NCBI RefSeq assembly: GCF_012911015.1
Contig: NZ_WVVV01000003.1
Location: 62,480 to 126,479, forward strand
Reading direction: 5' to 3'
Source of the DNA: Chelativorans sp. ZYF759
GTDB taxonomy: Bacteria > Pseudomonadota > Alphaproteobacteria > Rhizobiales > Rhizobiaceae
Length of the DNA: 64,000 bases
This document shows, in pieces, positions 1-11,265 of this stretch. Made by a program: the position numbers and the translations under genes. Under the pieces are notes generated by a model. The model searched no databases and had not been told where the DNA came from. It worked only from the letters and a program-made list of their open reading frames with translations. Position 1 is the stretch's first letter; the number at the start of each line of letters is the position of its first letter.

Positions 1-255
1 CAGGATCTCGGCGGAGCGGTCGGCCGTCTTGAGCACGACCACCGACAGGCCGATCTCGGGACGGTCGTCGGCCACGACATTCTGCATCATCACGCATTGT
101 TCGCTGCTGGCGCCGGGCGGCGTGTCGCAGATGATGGACCATCCGCCATGGGTCGAGCGCACGCCGCTGGCCTCCTGGGCCATTGCGGGCGCCGTCACGC
201 CGAGGCTGACGAGCGCGGCGATGATCGGCAATGAGCGGCGAAACGGCGTCTGCAT
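1..255 (-). CDS. ialB: IalB-family (invasion associated locus B) protein, C-terminus cut by window edge
   Basis: The first 85 residues are visible; the gene runs off the left edge. The N-terminus is a signal peptide with a hydrophobic core and an AMA cleavage site near residue 26. The mature part carries the family pattern GGWSMICDTPPGA, then EQCVMMQ, then a DRPEIGL-VVVLKTAD stretch. IalB proteins are secreted or periplasmic and were first described in Bartonella, where they are linked to erythrocyte invasion; in non-pathogens the role is unknown. In Hyphomicrobiales this family often sits divergently beside coxB, as here. The start ATG at 255 is the only one that supplies a full signal peptide. 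Confidence 0.85.
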   Translation of the reverse strand, partial: MQTPFRRSLPIIAALVSLGVTAPAMAQEASGVRSTHGGWSIICDTPPGASSEQCVMMQNVVADDRPEIGLSVVVLKTADRSAEIL

Positions 256-584
256 GTGTTTTTTCCTTGCGAATCACGAGAATGTACCGTGACAGGCGCG
301 ACGCGAAAAGCCGCAGGCTGCGGCCAGGTGTATCGGGGCGTTGCGGCCGCGTCTCCGATTGATCGGCAGTCCCCAGCCCATTCGACGCCGAGTTGAGCCA
401 AAACAAGGCACGGACGGGCAAGTACCGCAACTCGCGCGCAAAAATGCCGCACATCTGTGATCATGGCTTCCTTGCGGTCCCGATAAGAGTATGGTTTGAA
501 CGCCCGAAGGCGAGGATGAGTCCGTGCGCCATCCGGCGCCTATTCGCCATTCGCCAAGGATCGACCCGGGAGAGTAAGAGGGTG
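256..584. other. Divergent intergenic region between ialB and coxB
   Basis: About 330 bases without a convincing gene. The reading frame of coxB is open upstream as far as 393, but that extension is Arg/Cys-rich, lacks a signal peptide and has no ribosome binding site. It must hold the promoters of ialB (leftward) and of the cox operon (rightward). I could not identify -35/-10 boxes with confidence. Confidence 0.5.
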
Positions 585-1466
585 ATGAGAAAGATTACAG
601 CGAGCCTAGCCGCCCTTGGCGCGTTGGTCCCGATGGGATTTGCACATGCTCAGACGCCTGGCGGCCAACCGATGCCGTGGCAGATGGGTCTTCCCCAGCC
701 GGCAACCGCCATCATGCAGGAACTGCGCTGGTTCGAGCAGTTCACGCTGTGGTTCATCATTCCGATCACGCTGCTTGTGCTGTTTCTTCTGGCCTGGTGC
801 ATGGTCCGCTATCGTGCGAGCGCCAATCCGGTGCCGTCGCGCACCAGCCACAACACCACGATCGAGGTCATCTGGACCGTGGCGCCCGTGGTCGTGCTGC
901 TGATGATCGCGGTGCCTTCCTTCCAGCTGCTGACCTCGCAGTACACGCCGCCGGATGAGCCGGAGATCACCATCAAGGCAACCGGCCTGCAGTGGTTCTG
1001 GGAATACGAGTACCAGGATGCGGAAGAAAACGTGTCCTTTGCCTCGCTGATGCTGCGCGACGGCGATCGCGCCGCCCAGAACAAGGAAGACCGCGCGCTC
1101 TATCCGCGGCTCCTGGCCGTGGACAACGAGGTCGTCGTGCCGGTGAACACCACCGTGCGCGTGCTCGTGACGGCAGCCGACGTGATCCATGCCTGGAAGA
1201 TCCCGGCCTTCGGCATCATGAGCGACGCCGTTCCGGGCCGCATCAACGAAACCTGGTTCCGCGCCGAGCGCGAGGGCATCTTCTACGGGATGTGCTCCGA
1301 GCTCTGCGGGATGGACCATGCCTTCATGCCGATCGCGGTACGCGTGGTCTCGCAGGAACTCTACAACGATTGGCTCGTCGCCGCCGCGACGGACGTGCCG
1401 GGCGCCAACCAGGCGCTGCGTGCAGCGATCTACGCGGAAAGCTCCGTCGCCCAGGCGGCGGACTGA
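585..1466 (+). CDS. coxB: Cytochrome c oxidase subunit II
   Basis: Subunit II of the aa3-type oxidase. It takes electrons from cytochrome c at its CuA centre and passes them to haem a in subunit I. The 293-residue product starts with a cleavable signal (MRKITASL, then AHAQ). Two membrane helices follow at about residues 40-110, and then the periplasmic cupredoxin domain with the tryptophan-rich electron-entry loop (LQWFWEYEY). The CuA ligands are visible near the C-terminus: CSELCGMDHAFM supplies both cysteines, the histidine and the methionine. ATG 585 is chosen because it begins the signal peptide; GTG 582 directly before it is also possible. It is the first gene of the cox operon, 40 bases ahead of coxA. 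Confidence 0.97.
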   Translation: MRKITASLAALGALVPMGFAHAQTPGGQPMPWQMGLPQPATAIMQELRWFEQFTLWFIIPITLLVLFLLAWCMVRYRASANPVPSRTSHNTTIEVIWTVAPVVVLLMIAVPSFQLLTSQYTPPDEPEITIKATGLQWFWEYEYQDAEENVSFASLMLRDGDRAAQNKEDRALYPRLLAVDNEVVVPVNTTVRVLVTAADVIHAWKIPAFGIMSDAVPGRINETWFRAEREGIFYGMCSELCGMDHAFMPIAVRVVSQELYNDWLVAAATDVPGANQALRAAIYAESSVAQAAD

Positions 1467-1488
1467 TCAAGAGACGGTAACGAGTTAA

Positions 1489-3156
<1,668 letters not shown>

Positions 3157-3184
3157 GACCTGCAGCGGCTTCGCGTATCAAAGG

Positions 3185-3203
3185 TCGCCGCGCATGACGC
3201 GGC
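3185..3203 (+). other. RNA hairpin between coxA and ctaB
   Basis: A perfect 7-bp inverted repeat (CGCCGCG, 5-base loop, CGCGGCG) lies in the 83-base gap between the two genes. There is no U-tract, so it is more likely an mRNA-stabilising or attenuating stem that lowers assembly-factor expression relative to coxBA than a full terminator. That role is inference. Confidence 0.4.
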
Positions 3204-3239
3204 GGCCTTCAAAACAAGAAGAGTTGGAAAAGACCGAAA

Positions 3240-4184
3240 ATGGCGTTGGTCGATAAACACGTGTTTGACGAGCCGGGCTTCCATGTATCGGAAGCCACGC
3301 CCGCGGACTATTTCGCGCTGCTCAAGCCGCGGGTGATGTCGCTCGTCATCTTCACCGCCTTCGTCGGCATGGTCACCGCACCTGTCGCGCTCAACCCGTT
3401 CCAGGTCGTGATCGCCGTCCTGGCCATCGCGGTCGGCGCCGGCGCCTCGGGCGCGCTCAACATGTGGTACGACGCCGATATCGATCGCGTCATGAGCCGC
3501 ACGGCTGGCCGCCCGGTTGCCACGGGACGCATCCAGCCAGGCGAGGCGCTGGTCTTCGGCATCGTGCTGTCGGCATTCTCGGTCGTCACCCTCGGCCTCC
3601 TGGCCAACTGGCTGTCGGCGGCGCTGCTAGCCTTCACGATCTTCTTCTACGCGGTCGTCTACACGATGTGGCTGAAGCGCTCGACGCCGCAGAACATCGT
3701 CATCGGCGGGGCCGCTGGCGCCTTTCCGCCGATCATCGGCTGGGCCGCGGCAACGGGATCGGTGGCGATCGAGCCGCTGATCATGTTCCTGATCATCTTC
3801 CTGTGGACGCCGCCTCATTTCTGGGCGCTCGCGCTGTTCAAGTCGGACGATTACGGCCGGGTTGGCGTTCCGATGATGCCCAATGTGGCGGGCCACGCCT
3901 CGACGCGCCGCCAGATATTTGCCTACACAGCCGTCGTGGCGTTGGTCGGCATCCTGCCATGGGTGATCGGGCAGGCCAGCATCGTCTACGGCGTTGTCGC
4001 CGCGCTGCTCGGTCTTGGCTTCGTGCGCTCTGCCTGGAAGGTGCTGCGCATGGCCGACGACGACGTCGTGATGCGGCCGGCCAAGGCGCTGTTTGCCTAT
4101 TCGCTGCTTTATCTCTTCGCGATCTTCGCCGCACTTCTCGTCGACAGCGGCGTCGCGCGGTTGGTGGGGGCTCTGGGAGCCTGA
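3240..4184 (+). CDS. ctaB: Protoheme IX farnesyltransferase (haem O synthase)
   Basis: A UbiA-superfamily prenyltransferase that attaches a farnesyl group to haem b to make haem O, the precursor of the haem A used by CoxA. The 314-residue integral membrane protein has the conserved opening [23 protein letters not shown]. The prenyl-diphosphate binding motif [19 protein letters not shown] is at about residues 75-95, and the second Asp-rich region is at [13 protein letters not shown]. Length matches the family. It is followed after one base by the small membrane gene at 4186. Confidence 0.97.
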   Translation: MALVDKHVFDEPGFHVSEATPADYFALLKPRVMSLVIFTAFVGMVTAPVALNPFQVVIAVLAIAVGAGASGALNMWYDADIDRVMSRTAGRPVATGRIQPGEALVFGIVLSAFSVVTLGLLANWLSAALLAFTIFFYAVVYTMWLKRSTPQNIVIGGAAGAFPPIIGWAAATGSVAIEPLIMFLIIFLWTPPHFWALALFKSDDYGRVGVPMMPNVAGHASTRRQIFAYTAVVALVGILPWVIGQASIVYGVVAALLGLGFVRSAWKVLRMADDDVVMRPAKALFAYSLLYLFAIFAALLVDSGVARLVGALGA

Positions 4185-4185
4185 T

Positions 4186-4341
4186 ATGGAACAAGAATAC
4201 GTCGTACTGACCGAAGCACAGAAGAAGGCGCAGCGCAGCCGCTCGATGGGCATTGCGCTGGTGCTGGTGGCCCTCGTCGTCATCTTCTACGTGGCGACGA
4301 TCACCGTCTTCGGACCCGAGATCCTCAGCCGGCCGATGTGA
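4186..4341 (+). CDS. Small membrane protein of the cox operon (CoxF-like)
   Basis: A 51-residue protein with a charged N-terminus ([19 protein letters not shown]) and one membrane helix (about residues 21-43). A short small gene of this kind usually sits between ctaB and ctaG in Hyphomicrobiales and is annotated as CoxF or hypothetical; it is presumed to help oxidase assembly, without proof. The start is set by the ATG one base after the ctaB stop, which implies translational coupling. An in-frame upstream ATG at 4093 lies inside ctaB and is unlikely. Confidence 0.85.
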   Translation: MEQEYVVLTEAQKKAQRSRSMGIALVLVALVVIFYVATITVFGPEILSRPM

Positions 4342-4349
4342 GGGAGATC

Positions 4350-4964
4350 ATGACGACCACACCAGCGACGGACGACAGGAAGAAGCGTTCCAACCTGATG
4401 GTGGCCGGCGCCTGCACGGCCTTCTTTGCCGGAATGCTGGGCGTGGCCTTTGCGGCCGTGCCGCTCTACGAGCTGTTCTGCCAGGTCACGGGATATGGCG
4501 GCACCACGCAGCGCGTGGAGCAATATTCGAGCACGATCCTCGACAAGGACGTGCGGGTGCGCTTCGATTCCAACGTCCGCGGCCTCGCCTGGGATTTCAA
4601 GCCGCAACAGCGCTCCGTGACGCTGAAGATCGGCGAGACGACGCAGGTGCACTATTCCGCCGTCAACAGGGGCATGACTGCCACGACGGGGACGGCGACC
4701 TTCAACGTCGTGCCCGAGCAGGCCGGCGCCTATTTCATGAAGATGGAATGTTTCTGTTTCACCGAGACCGAGCTTCAGCCCGGCGAGGAAATGGACATGC
4801 CCGTCGTCTTCTACGTGGATCCGGCCATCGTCGAGATCGGTGACATCGGAACCATCACTCTTTCCTACACATTCTTCCCCACCGTGGAGGGCAATCGTCC
4901 GCTCGCCGCGCGTGGGACCAGCCAGGATGCGGCGCCGGCTGCCGCGTCGGAAATCGGGGGTTGA
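4350..4964 (+). CDS. ctaG: Cytochrome c oxidase assembly protein CtaG (Cox11 family)
   Basis: The Cox11 copper chaperone that inserts CuB into subunit I. The 204-residue protein has one N-terminal membrane helix (about residues 15-38, [19 protein letters not shown]) and a periplasmic immunoglobulin-like domain. Its copper-binding CFCF motif is at residues 134-137 (MECFCFTE), followed by the conserved FYVDP. ATG 4350 has a purine-rich site (gggag) just upstream; a GTG at 4338 overlapping the previous stop is less likely. Its stop is 2 bases before the coxC start. Confidence 0.96.
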   Translation: MTTTPATDDRKKRSNLMVAGACTAFFAGMLGVAFAAVPLYELFCQVTGYGGTTQRVEQYSSTILDKDVRVRFDSNVRGLAWDFKPQQRSVTLKIGETTQVHYSAVNRGMTATTGTATFNVVPEQAGAYFMKMECFCFTETELQPGEEMDMPVVFYVDPAIVEIGDIGTITLSYTFFPTVEGNRPLAARGTSQDAAPAAASEIGG

Positions 4965-4966
4965 AC

Positions 4967-5845
4967 ATGGCCGAAGCGCACGCAAAGAACCACGACTATC
5001 ATATCATCGACCCCAGCCCCTGGCCGTTCTTCGGCTCGGTTGGCGCTCTTCTCATGGCGATCGGCGGCGTCGGCTGGATGCAGGGCCTGAACGGCAACAG
5101 CTTCGCCATACTCGGCATCAACCTGGCCAATCCATGGCTGTTCCTGATCGGCCTGGCCGTCGTGCTCTACACGATGTTCGGCTGGTGGGCGGACACCATC
5201 AAGGAAGCCCATGAGGGCCATCACACGCGCGTGGTCTCGCTGCATCTGCGCTACGGCATGATCATGTTCATCGCCTCGGAGGTGATGTTCTTCGCGGCGT
5301 GGTTCTGGGCATTCTTCGATGCGAGCCTGTTTCCGCACGAGGCCGCGCAGGTCTCTCGCGTGGCCTACACAGGCGGTATCTGGCCTCCGGAAGGCATCCA
5401 GGTTCTCGATCCCTGGCACCTGCCGCTCTACAACACGATCATCCTGCTGCTGTCGGGCACCACGGTGACCTGGGCGCACCACGCGCTGCTTCACGACGAC
5501 CGCAAGGGCCTCGTCTGGGGTCTGGCGCTGACGGTTGCGCTGGCCATCCTCTTCACCTGCGTGCAGGCCTACGAGTACATGGTCGCTCCCTTCAGCTTTT
5601 CCGGCTCGATCTACGGCGCAACCTTCTTCATGGCGACGGGCTTCCACGGCTTCCACGTCATCATCGGCATGATCTTCCTGCTGGTGTGCCTGCTGCGCGC
5701 GATGGCCGGTCACTTCACGCCCAAGCAGCATTTCGGTTTCGAGGCCGCTGCCTGGTACTGGCACTTCGTCGACGTGGTGTGGCTGTTCCTCTTCGCCACC
5801 ATCTATGTGTGGGCTTCCGTCGGGGCCGACATCTACCATCACTGA
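4967..5845 (+). CDS. coxC: Cytochrome c oxidase subunit III
   Basis: The third core subunit of the aa3 oxidase; it stabilises the complex and sustains proton uptake. The 292 residues form seven membrane helices. Family landmarks include [45 protein letters not shown], and the C-terminal [14 protein letters not shown]. The ATG at 4967 is preferred to a TTG at 4961 that overlaps the ctaG stop. The main oxidase transcription unit seems to end after it, because a strong hairpin lies at 5874-5902. Confidence 0.97.
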   Translation: MAEAHAKNHDYHIIDPSPWPFFGSVGALLMAIGGVGWMQGLNGNSFAILGINLANPWLFLIGLAVVLYTMFGWWADTIKEAHEGHHTRVVSLHLRYGMIMFIASEVMFFAAWFWAFFDASLFPHEAAQVSRVAYTGGIWPPEGIQVLDPWHLPLYNTIILLLSGTTVTWAHHALLHDDRKGLVWGLALTVALAILFTCVQAYEYMVAPFSFSGSIYGATFFMATGFHGFHVIIGMIFLLVCLLRAMAGHFTPKQHFGFEAAAWYWHFVDVVWLFLFATIYVWASVGADIYHH

Positions 5846-5873
5846 CCGCCGGGGCTAGACACCTGGAACTTGG

Positions 5874-5902
5874 GGGGCGGCCATGGCGACATGGGCCGCC
5901 CC
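5874..5902 (+). terminator. Probable terminator after coxC
   Basis: A perfect 9-bp GC stem (GGGGCGGCC / GGCCGCCCC) with an 11-base loop lies 28 bases after the coxC stop and is followed by a T-rich stretch (ttgcctttg). It also argues against starting the next gene at ATG 5883, which falls inside the hairpin. The U-tract is imperfect, so termination may be partial. Confidence 0.6.
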
Positions 5903-5942
5903 TTGCCTTTGGATTGCTCCAATCGAGGTTCATTTGCATCGG

Positions 5943-6335
5943 ATGAATGCCATGCACGACCACCGCCCGCCTGCGCCGCAGGCCGACCCCTTTCGCGCCG
6001 GCCTGGCCGGGCGCTGCCCGCGCTGCGGCGAAGGCAAGCTCTTCGACGGATACCTGACACTCAGACCCGGCTGCGAGGCCTGCGGTCTGGACTACGGCTT
6101 CGCCGATTCGGGCGATGGGCCGGTCGCCTTCGTGATCCTTCTGATCGGCTTCGTCGTCGTGGGCCTGGCGCTCTGGGTGGAGGTAAATCTCGACCCGCCG
6201 CTCTGGGTGCATTTCAGCCTGTGGATTCCGCTCGTGCTGGTGCTTTCGCTTGGCGCACTGCGGCTGTTCAAGGGGCTGCTGATCGCCCTGCAGTACCGCA
6301 ACAGCGCCGCGGAAGGGCGGCTGGACGACCGCTGA
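5943..6335 (+). CDS. DUF983 family membrane protein
   Basis: A 130-residue protein with an N-terminal zinc-ribbon-like segment (GRCPRCGEGKLF, then GCEACGLDY; four cysteines as two CxxC pairs) followed by two membrane helices (VAFVILLIGFVVVGLAL and FSLWIPLVLVLSL). DUF983 genes sit beside coxC and SURF1 in many alphaproteobacteria and are presumed to serve oxidase biogenesis, but no function is established. ATG 5943 starts downstream of the terminator-like hairpin; 5952 is another candidate. The stop overlaps the SURF1 start (TGATG). Confidence 0.88.
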   Translation: MNAMHDHRPPAPQADPFRAGLAGRCPRCGEGKLFDGYLTLRPGCEACGLDYGFADSGDGPVAFVILLIGFVVVGLALWVEVNLDPPLWVHFSLWIPLVLVLSLGALRLFKGLLIALQYRNSAAEGRLDDR

Positions 6336-7093
6336 TGACCGAGACGGCAGCCAGAAATCCGCGCATGACGCGCCGCGCGACCATCCTGATGGGCATCGCA
6401 TGCCTTCTCACCCTGGCCGCCCTCCTGGCGCTGGGCACGTGGCAGGTCGAGCGGCTTGCCTGGAAAGAGGGTCTGCTCGCGACGATCGAGGAGAGGGTGG
6501 TTGCCGAACCGCGTCCGCTGACGGATATCGAGACGCGGTATGCCACCACGCGCGATGTCGAATACTGGCCGGTGACGCTCAGCGGCGTGTTCCACCACGA
6601 GGCCGAGCGCCATTATCTGGCGACGTGGCGCGGCCAGTCGGGCTTCCAGGTGCTGACGCCGCTGGAACTAGCCGACGGGCGTTTCATCTTCATCAATCGT
6701 GGGTTCGTGCCCTATGACCGAAAGGACGCCGCAAGGCGCGCCGAGGGGCAGGTCGAGGGTGTGGTGGAGATCGCGGGCCTGTCGCGCACGGCGCCGGAAG
6801 AAAAGCCATCCTTCATCGTGCCGGACAACGATCCCGCGAAGAACGTATTTTACTGGAAGGACATTCGGGAGATGACGCTCAGCGCCGGTCTGGACGACGA
6901 GACGGTGTTGCCGTTCTTCGTTGACGCGGGGGCGGCCGAGAATCCGGGGGGGCTGCCGATCGGCGGCGTGACGCGCATCGACCTGCCCAACAGCCATCTG
7001 CAATATGCGATGACCTGGTACGGTCTCGCATTGACGCTTGTGATCGTCATGGCCGCCTGGGCCTGGCGCAACCGCTTTCCCAGGCGTCCTTGA
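6335..7093 (+). CDS. SURF1 family cytochrome oxidase biogenesis protein
   Basis: SURF1 (Shy1) assists haem a insertion into subunit I. The 252-residue protein has an N-terminal membrane helix (about residues 14-32, ILMGIACLLTLAALLALG) leading into the family's GTWQVERLAWKE. A periplasmic domain follows with the signatures GFQVLTPLELADGRFIFINRGFVP and FFVDAG, and a second helix lies at the C-terminus (HLQYAMTWYGLALTLVIV). The start overlaps the DUF983 stop by one base, so the two are translationally coupled. It closes the oxidase cluster. Confidence 0.95.
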   Translation: MTETAARNPRMTRRATILMGIACLLTLAALLALGTWQVERLAWKEGLLATIEERVVAEPRPLTDIETRYATTRDVEYWPVTLSGVFHHEAERHYLATWRGQSGFQVLTPLELADGRFIFINRGFVPYDRKDAARRAEGQVEGVVEIAGLSRTAPEEKPSFIVPDNDPAKNVFYWKDIREMTLSAGLDDETVLPFFVDAGAAENPGGLPIGGVTRIDLPNSHLQYAMTWYGLALTLVIVMAAWAWRNRFPRRP

Positions 7094-7102
7094 ACGAAAT
7101 CG

Positions 7103-7177
7103 TCAGGCAAGACCCAGGAAAGACAGGATTGCAACGATAACGACGATCAGTCCGATGATGTAGATAATGGAATGCAT
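7103..7177 (-). CDS. 24-residue small membrane protein
   Basis: A micro-gene below normal calling thresholds. It encodes MHSIIYIIGLIVVIVAIL plus SFLGLA, a single hydrophobic helix. A good ribosome binding site (ggagaagg) stands 5 bases before the ATG on the minus strand, and the gene is convergent to SURF1. Very similar one-helix peptides are common as unannotated genes in Hyphomicrobiales. The function is unknown. The clear Shine-Dalgarno and purely hydrophobic coding content make chance less likely, but expression is unproven. Confidence 0.6.
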   Translation of the reverse strand: MHSIIYIIGLIVVIVAILSFLGLA

Positions 7178-7270
7178 GAGACCCTTCTCCAGTCAGGTGA
7201 TTGCATGGGTCAATAACCACTGGCGCGCTGGACGGTTCCAAAGCGACTGCAACCCTTGACAGGAGGCGGC

Positions 7271-8320
7271 GTGCGACGCCATCTGCGACCCATGTCCGAG
7301 AATGCAACGAATGGGGCCGAGAGCGGCCGACAGACGCTGACCATCAGGTTGTGCGGCCCGCGCGGCTTCTGCGCCGGCGTGGATCGCGCGATCCAGATCG
7401 TCGTCCTGGCGCTGAAGAAATACGGCGCGCCGGTCTATGTCCGGCATGAGATCGTCCACAATCGATATGTCGTGGAAGGACTGCAGGCCCGCGGCGCGAT
7501 CTTCATCGAGGAACTGCACGAGATCCCCGCCGAGCACAGGCAGTGTCCGGTCGTCTTTTCCGCCCATGGGGTGCCCAAGGCCGTGCCGGCCGATGCAGAG
7601 GCGCGCAATCTCTTCTACCTCGATGCGACCTGTCCGCTGGTCTCCAAGGTCCACAAGCAGGCGATGCGCCACCAGCGGCTCGGCCGCCATGTGGTCCTGA
7701 TCGGCCATGCCGGCCACCCCGAAGTCATCGGCACGATGGGGCAGTTGCCGGAAGGCTCGGTGTCGCTGGTGGAGACCGAAGAGGATGCCGCGCGCATGGA
7801 GCGGCCGGGCGAGGGGGAACTGGGCTTCGTGACCCAGACGACGCTGTCGGTCGATGACACGGCAGGCGTGATCCGTGCGCTGCAGGCGCGCTTTCCCGAC
7901 ATCATCGCGCCCTCGGCCGAGTCGATCTGCTATGCGACCACCAACCGCCAGGAGGCGGTCAAGCAGGCCGCTCCCGGCACGGATCTGTTCCTGATCGTCG
8001 GCGCGCCGAACTCGTCAAACTCCAAGCGACTTGTCGAAGTCGCGGTGCGGGCGGGGGCCGCCCGGTCGCTGCTCGTCCAGCGCGGCGAAGACATCCCCTG
8101 GGAGACGATCCCGCCCGGCGCGGTGATCGGGCTTTCGGCGGGAGCCTCGGCGCCTGAGATCATCGTCGAAGAGATCATCGAGGGCTTCCGCAAGCGTTTC
8201 GATACCGAACTCGAACTGGCCATCACCACGGAAGAGACGGAGAACTTCCCGGTGATGCGCGATCTTCGCGACGTCGAACTGACGAGCCAGGACATGGCGT
8301 TCCTCAACGGCTCGGCCTGA
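7271..8320 (+). CDS. ispH: 4-hydroxy-3-methylbut-2-enyl diphosphate reductase
   Basis: IspH (LytB) is the last enzyme of the MEP isoprenoid pathway; it reduces HMBPP to IPP and DMAPP with a [4Fe-4S] cluster. The three cluster cysteines are visible in [23 protein letters not shown] and [11 protein letters not shown]. Substrate-binding histidines occur in YVRHEIVHN and VVFSAHGVP, and the conserved GAPNSSNS is present. GTG 7271 has a perfect AGGAGG upstream, though only 4 bases away; ATG 7292 lacks a site but starts nearer the conserved core, so the start is uncertain by seven codons. thrB follows after 10 bases. Confidence 0.96.
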   Translation: MRRHLRPMSENATNGAESGRQTLTIRLCGPRGFCAGVDRAIQIVVLALKKYGAPVYVRHEIVHNRYVVEGLQARGAIFIEELHEIPAEHRQCPVVFSAHGVPKAVPADAEARNLFYLDATCPLVSKVHKQAMRHQRLGRHVVLIGHAGHPEVIGTMGQLPEGSVSLVETEEDAARMERPGEGELGFVTQTTLSVDDTAGVIRALQARFPDIIAPSAESICYATTNRQEAVKQAAPGTDLFLIVGAPNSSNSKRLVEVAVRAGAARSLLVQRGEDIPWETIPPGAVIGLSAGASAPEIIVEEIIEGFRKRFDTELELAITTEETENFPVMRDLRDVELTSQDMAFLNGSA

Positions 8321-8330
8321 GGAGGGCCTT

Positions 8331-9308
8331 ATGGCGGTCTATACGGATATTTCCGAGGAAGAGCTCGTCGCGTTCCTCGCGCATTACGACATCGGCGAAC
8401 TCCTGTCATTCAAGGGTATCGCCGAAGGCGTCGAGAACACCAACTACATGCTCCACACGGCGCGCGGACCTTATTTCCTGACGCTCTACGAGAAGCGTGT
8501 CGACCGGGACGATCTTCCCTTCTTTCTGGGGCTGATGCGGCACCTTGCGGGTAGGGGCGTGCGTTGTCCGCAGCCCGTGGAGCGCGACGACGGTGCGGTG
8601 GTGGGCGAACTCGCCGGCCGGCCGGCGGCGATCGTGACCTATATCGAGGGCATGTGGCCGCGCCGCCCGAATGCCGAGCACTGCCGCGCGGTCGGCGTGG
8701 CGCTGGCGAAACTGCATCTGGCGGGTGCCGATTTCGGTATGGAGCGGGCCAACTCGCTGTCGGTCGATGATTGGCGCCCCCTGTGGAACAGGTCGCGAGA
8801 CGGGGCCGAGCAAGTCGAGAAGGGCCTCGTCGGGGAAGCGGAAGGGGATCTCGCCCTGCTGGAGCGGAACTGGCCGTCGAACCTGCCGCGCGGGGTGATC
8901 CATGCCGATCTTTTCCCCGACAATGTGCTGTTCCTGGCCGGCAGGCCGGGTCTGATCGACTTCTATTTCGCCTGCACGGACTTCCTTGCCTACGATCTCG
9001 CCGTCTGCCTCAACGCCTGGTGTTTCGAGAAGGACCATTCCTTCAATCTCACCAAGGGCATGGCGCTCTTGAGGGGGTACGGGTCGGTGCGCCCCTTGTC
9101 GTCCGCGGAGGTCGCGGCATTGCCGGTTCTCGCGCATGGCGCCGCCATGCGCTTCATGCTGACAAGGCTCTATGACTGGATCAACACGCCCGCGGGCAGC
9201 CTGGTGGTGAAGAAGGACCCGATGGAATATCTGAGACGCATGCGCTTTCACCGCGGCATCGAATCCGCATCGGCCTACGGTCTGGACGAGCAGCGGGCGG
9301 ACGCGTGA
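8331..9308 (+). CDS. thrB: Homoserine kinase
   Basis: An APH-fold homoserine kinase of the type used in alphaproteobacteria and pseudomonads, not the GHMP type. It phosphorylates L-homoserine on the way to threonine; thrC lies 8 kb away in this window. The 325 residues show the nucleotide-binding N-lobe ([14 protein letters not shown]), the catalytic [11 protein letters not shown] and the metal-binding [22 protein letters not shown] site precedes ATG 8331. The 3' end overlaps rnhA by 4 bases (GTGA). Confidence 0.95.
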   Translation: MAVYTDISEEELVAFLAHYDIGELLSFKGIAEGVENTNYMLHTARGPYFLTLYEKRVDRDDLPFFLGLMRHLAGRGVRCPQPVERDDGAVVGELAGRPAAIVTYIEGMWPRRPNAEHCRAVGVALAKLHLAGADFGMERANSLSVDDWRPLWNRSRDGAEQVEKGLVGEAEGDLALLERNWPSNLPRGVIHADLFPDNVLFLAGRPGLIDFYFACTDFLAYDLAVCLNAWCFEKDHSFNLTKGMALLRGYGSVRPLSSAEVAALPVLAHGAAMRFMLTRLYDWINTPAGSLVVKKDPMEYLRRMRFHRGIESASAYGLDEQRADA

Positions 9309-9760
9309 AATCAGTCGAGATATTCACCGACGGTGCCTGCTCCGGCAATCCCGGTCCCGGTGGCTGGGGCGCCATCCTGCGTCACAACGGCCGCGTCCGG
9401 GAATTGTCCGGCGGCGAGGCCCAGACCACCAACAACCGCATGGAGCTTCTGGCCGCGATCAATGCGCTCAACGCCTTGAAGGAACCCTGCGAGGTGCTGA
9501 TCCACACCGACAGCAAATATGTCATGGACGGCATCAACAGCTGGATCCACGGCTGGAAGCGCCGCGGCTGGAAGACGGCCGACAAGAAACCCGTGAAGAA
9601 CGTCGAACTCTGGCAGGCACTCGACGAGGCCAATCAGCGCCACAAGGTCAAGTGGCACTGGGTGAAGGGGCATGCCGGCCATGAGGAAAACGAGCGAGCC
9701 GACGAGCTCGCCCGTATGGCAATGGCACCGTTCAAGAAGAACGGCGGCGCCATCGCCTGA
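9305..9760 (+). CDS. rnhA: Ribonuclease HI
   Basis: It cleaves the RNA strand of RNA-DNA hybrids (R-loops, Okazaki primers). The 151-residue protein has the complete RNase H fold signature: [20 protein letters not shown] with the first catalytic Asp, [10 protein letters not shown] with the Glu, [11 protein letters not shown] with the next Asp, and [20 protein letters not shown] with the last His/Asp pair. GTG start at 9305 overlaps the thrB stop, so it is co-translated with thrB. Confidence 0.97.
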   Translation: MKSVEIFTDGACSGNPGPGGWGAILRHNGRVRELSGGEAQTTNNRMELLAAINALNALKEPCEVLIHTDSKYVMDGINSWIHGWKRRGWKTADKKPVKNVELWQALDEANQRHKVKWHWVKGHAGHEENERADELARMAMAPFKKNGGAIA

Positions 9761-10246
9761 TCAGAGCTGCTCGAGCATGGCGGCCGCGCCGCTATTGGTC
9801 GCCTTGCCGCGTTCCACCTCGATGTTGAGCGACTTCACGACGCCGTCGTCGACGAGGGCGGAGAAGCGCTGGCAGCGCTTGCCGAAATTCGCCACCGACA
9901 GGTCGATCGCCAGCCCGATGGCCTCGGAGAAAGCAGCATTGCCGTCGGCCAGGAAGAGGATGCGGTCCTCCGCGCCGAGAAAGCGCGCCCAGGCCTCCAT
10001 CACGAACTGGTCGTTGACCGACAGGACGGCGATGCCGTCGACGCCCTTGCCGAGCAGTGCGTCGTAGTTCTCGATATAGCCCGGCAGGTGGTTGTTGCTG
10101 CAGGTGGGCGTGAAGGCGCCCGGCACACCGATCAGCACGATCTTCTTGCCCGCGAAGACCTCATCGGTTGTCATGTCCTTGACGCCATCCGCAGCGGGTA
10201 CCTTGAAGGTCGCTGCCGGCAGCTTGTCGCCAACTCCAATCGTCAT
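9761..10246 (-). CDS. Peroxiredoxin (Prx5/AhpE-like, glutaredoxin-dependent type)
   Basis: A 161-residue thiol peroxidase of the Prx5 group that reduces H2O2 and organic hydroperoxides. The peroxidatic cysteine lies in VPGAFTPTCSNNHLPGY, the PxxxTxxC motif, near residue 49. Start MTIGVGDKLP and the C-terminal SGAAAMLEQL match the family and its usual length. Convergent with rnhA, sharing the stop boundary at 9760/9761. The frame is open further upstream, but the upstream sequence is Arg-rich noise. Confidence 0.94.
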   Translation of the reverse strand: MTIGVGDKLPAATFKVPAADGVKDMTTDEVFAGKKIVLIGVPGAFTPTCSNNHLPGYIENYDALLGKGVDGIAVLSVNDQFVMEAWARFLGAEDRILFLADGNAAFSEAIGLAIDLSVANFGKRCQRFSALVDDGVVKSLNIEVERGKATNSGAAAMLEQL

Positions 10247-10320
10247 GTTAAGCCTTTCTGAAGGGGAGGAAAACGGGAGAGCGCTGACGTAGCGTGCGGC
10301 CGGCGGCAAGGCAAGCGCAG

Positions 10321-11106
10321 CTATTGCGGCAGGGCGAGGGTTCCCGTGACGGCGCCGACATCGGTCACGAGCGTGTAGGCGACCTCGGCCCGGGCAGGCG
10401 CGTGATCCGTGTCGGTGAAGGGCAACAGGAACAAGGCGCCGTCGTCGTCCGACCGTTCGGCGGTGCCGAACATATACGCTTCGGAACTGACGACGTGGAG
10501 GTCGATCAGTTTCGCGCCTTCGGGATATTCCGCCTCGATGACCATGCGGTCGCCACGCATGCCGACCAGGCGCGCGTGAAAGGTCTCGTCGGCCGCGCGC
10601 GGGAGGCTGTCGAAAGCCCGTGTCACCAATTCCTCCGCGGGCAGGCCGTCTGCTGCATCCCTGACCTCGAGACTTGCCTGCACGGGGATGCAGATGGTCT
10701 CGCACACGCCGAGAAACAGTTCGGCGGTGAAATTTGACGGTATCTCGCCATCCGGGAGCGGAAAGGACAGGGCAAGCGTCACCGGCCGGTCGTAGCCCAC
10801 GAAGGGCGCGTAGCCGTCATCGATCAGCCTGGGGGCGGGAAAGCCGATCTCCGGCGTTTCGATCCCGGGGCCCGACGCCACCACCGAAGGCGGGATGCCG
10901 GAATCCCCCGGATCAGCCCAATAAGTCTTCCAGCCAGGTTTCAACACGATCTGCAGGGCGCCGCGCAGCACGCCGTCGGTTGCTTCGGCCTCCGTGACGA
11001 GACGGATCGAGCCGCCTTCGGTGTGAAGCCAGTCGCTGGCCTTGCCCGCGAAAGCAGGCGAGGCGCCCAGGAGAGCGAGGGTGACGAGCGTGGCGACTTT
11101 CAACAT
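10321..11106 (-). CDS. Periplasmic DsbD alpha-like domain protein
   Basis: A 261-residue protein with a cleavable signal (MLKVATLVTLALLGASPAFA) and a domain like the N-terminal periplasmic part of DsbD/ScsB. The signs are LKPGWKTYWADPGDSGIPP and LGVCETICIPVQ, the latter holding the redox CxxxC pair. No membrane domain follows, so it cannot carry electrons across the membrane alone. It may accept them from a CcdA-type partner elsewhere to protect thiol or copper-binding proteins; that is inference. It lies divergent from yqgE and upstream of the peroxiredoxin on the same strand. Confidence 0.85.
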   Translation of the reverse strand: MLKVATLVTLALLGASPAFAGKASDWLHTEGGSIRLVTEAEATDGVLRGALQIVLKPGWKTYWADPGDSGIPPSVVASGPGIETPEIGFPAPRLIDDGYAPFVGYDRPVTLALSFPLPDGEIPSNFTAELFLGVCETICIPVQASLEVRDAADGLPAEELVTRAFDSLPRAADETFHARLVGMRGDRMVIEAEYPEGAKLIDLHVVSSEAYMFGTAERSDDDGALFLLPFTDTDHAPARAEVAYTLVTDVGAVTGTLALPQ

Positions 11107-11265
11107 GGCGCGGACATTGGGCACTCGCCGCCACGCGCGCAAGAGCGCAGGCAGCGCCCGTCCTTCATATTCATGTGAGCCGCGTTCGAGGTCGCTTTCC
11201 GGCGTGTGCCGGGTCGCAACGGCTTTATCGCACGTGCGAAACGCGTTAGCCTCCCGAGGATGAGT

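Noticed and set aside
393-584. N-terminal extension of coxB
   Set aside because: Adds a basic, Cys-containing segment ahead of an obvious signal peptide; no ribosome binding site.
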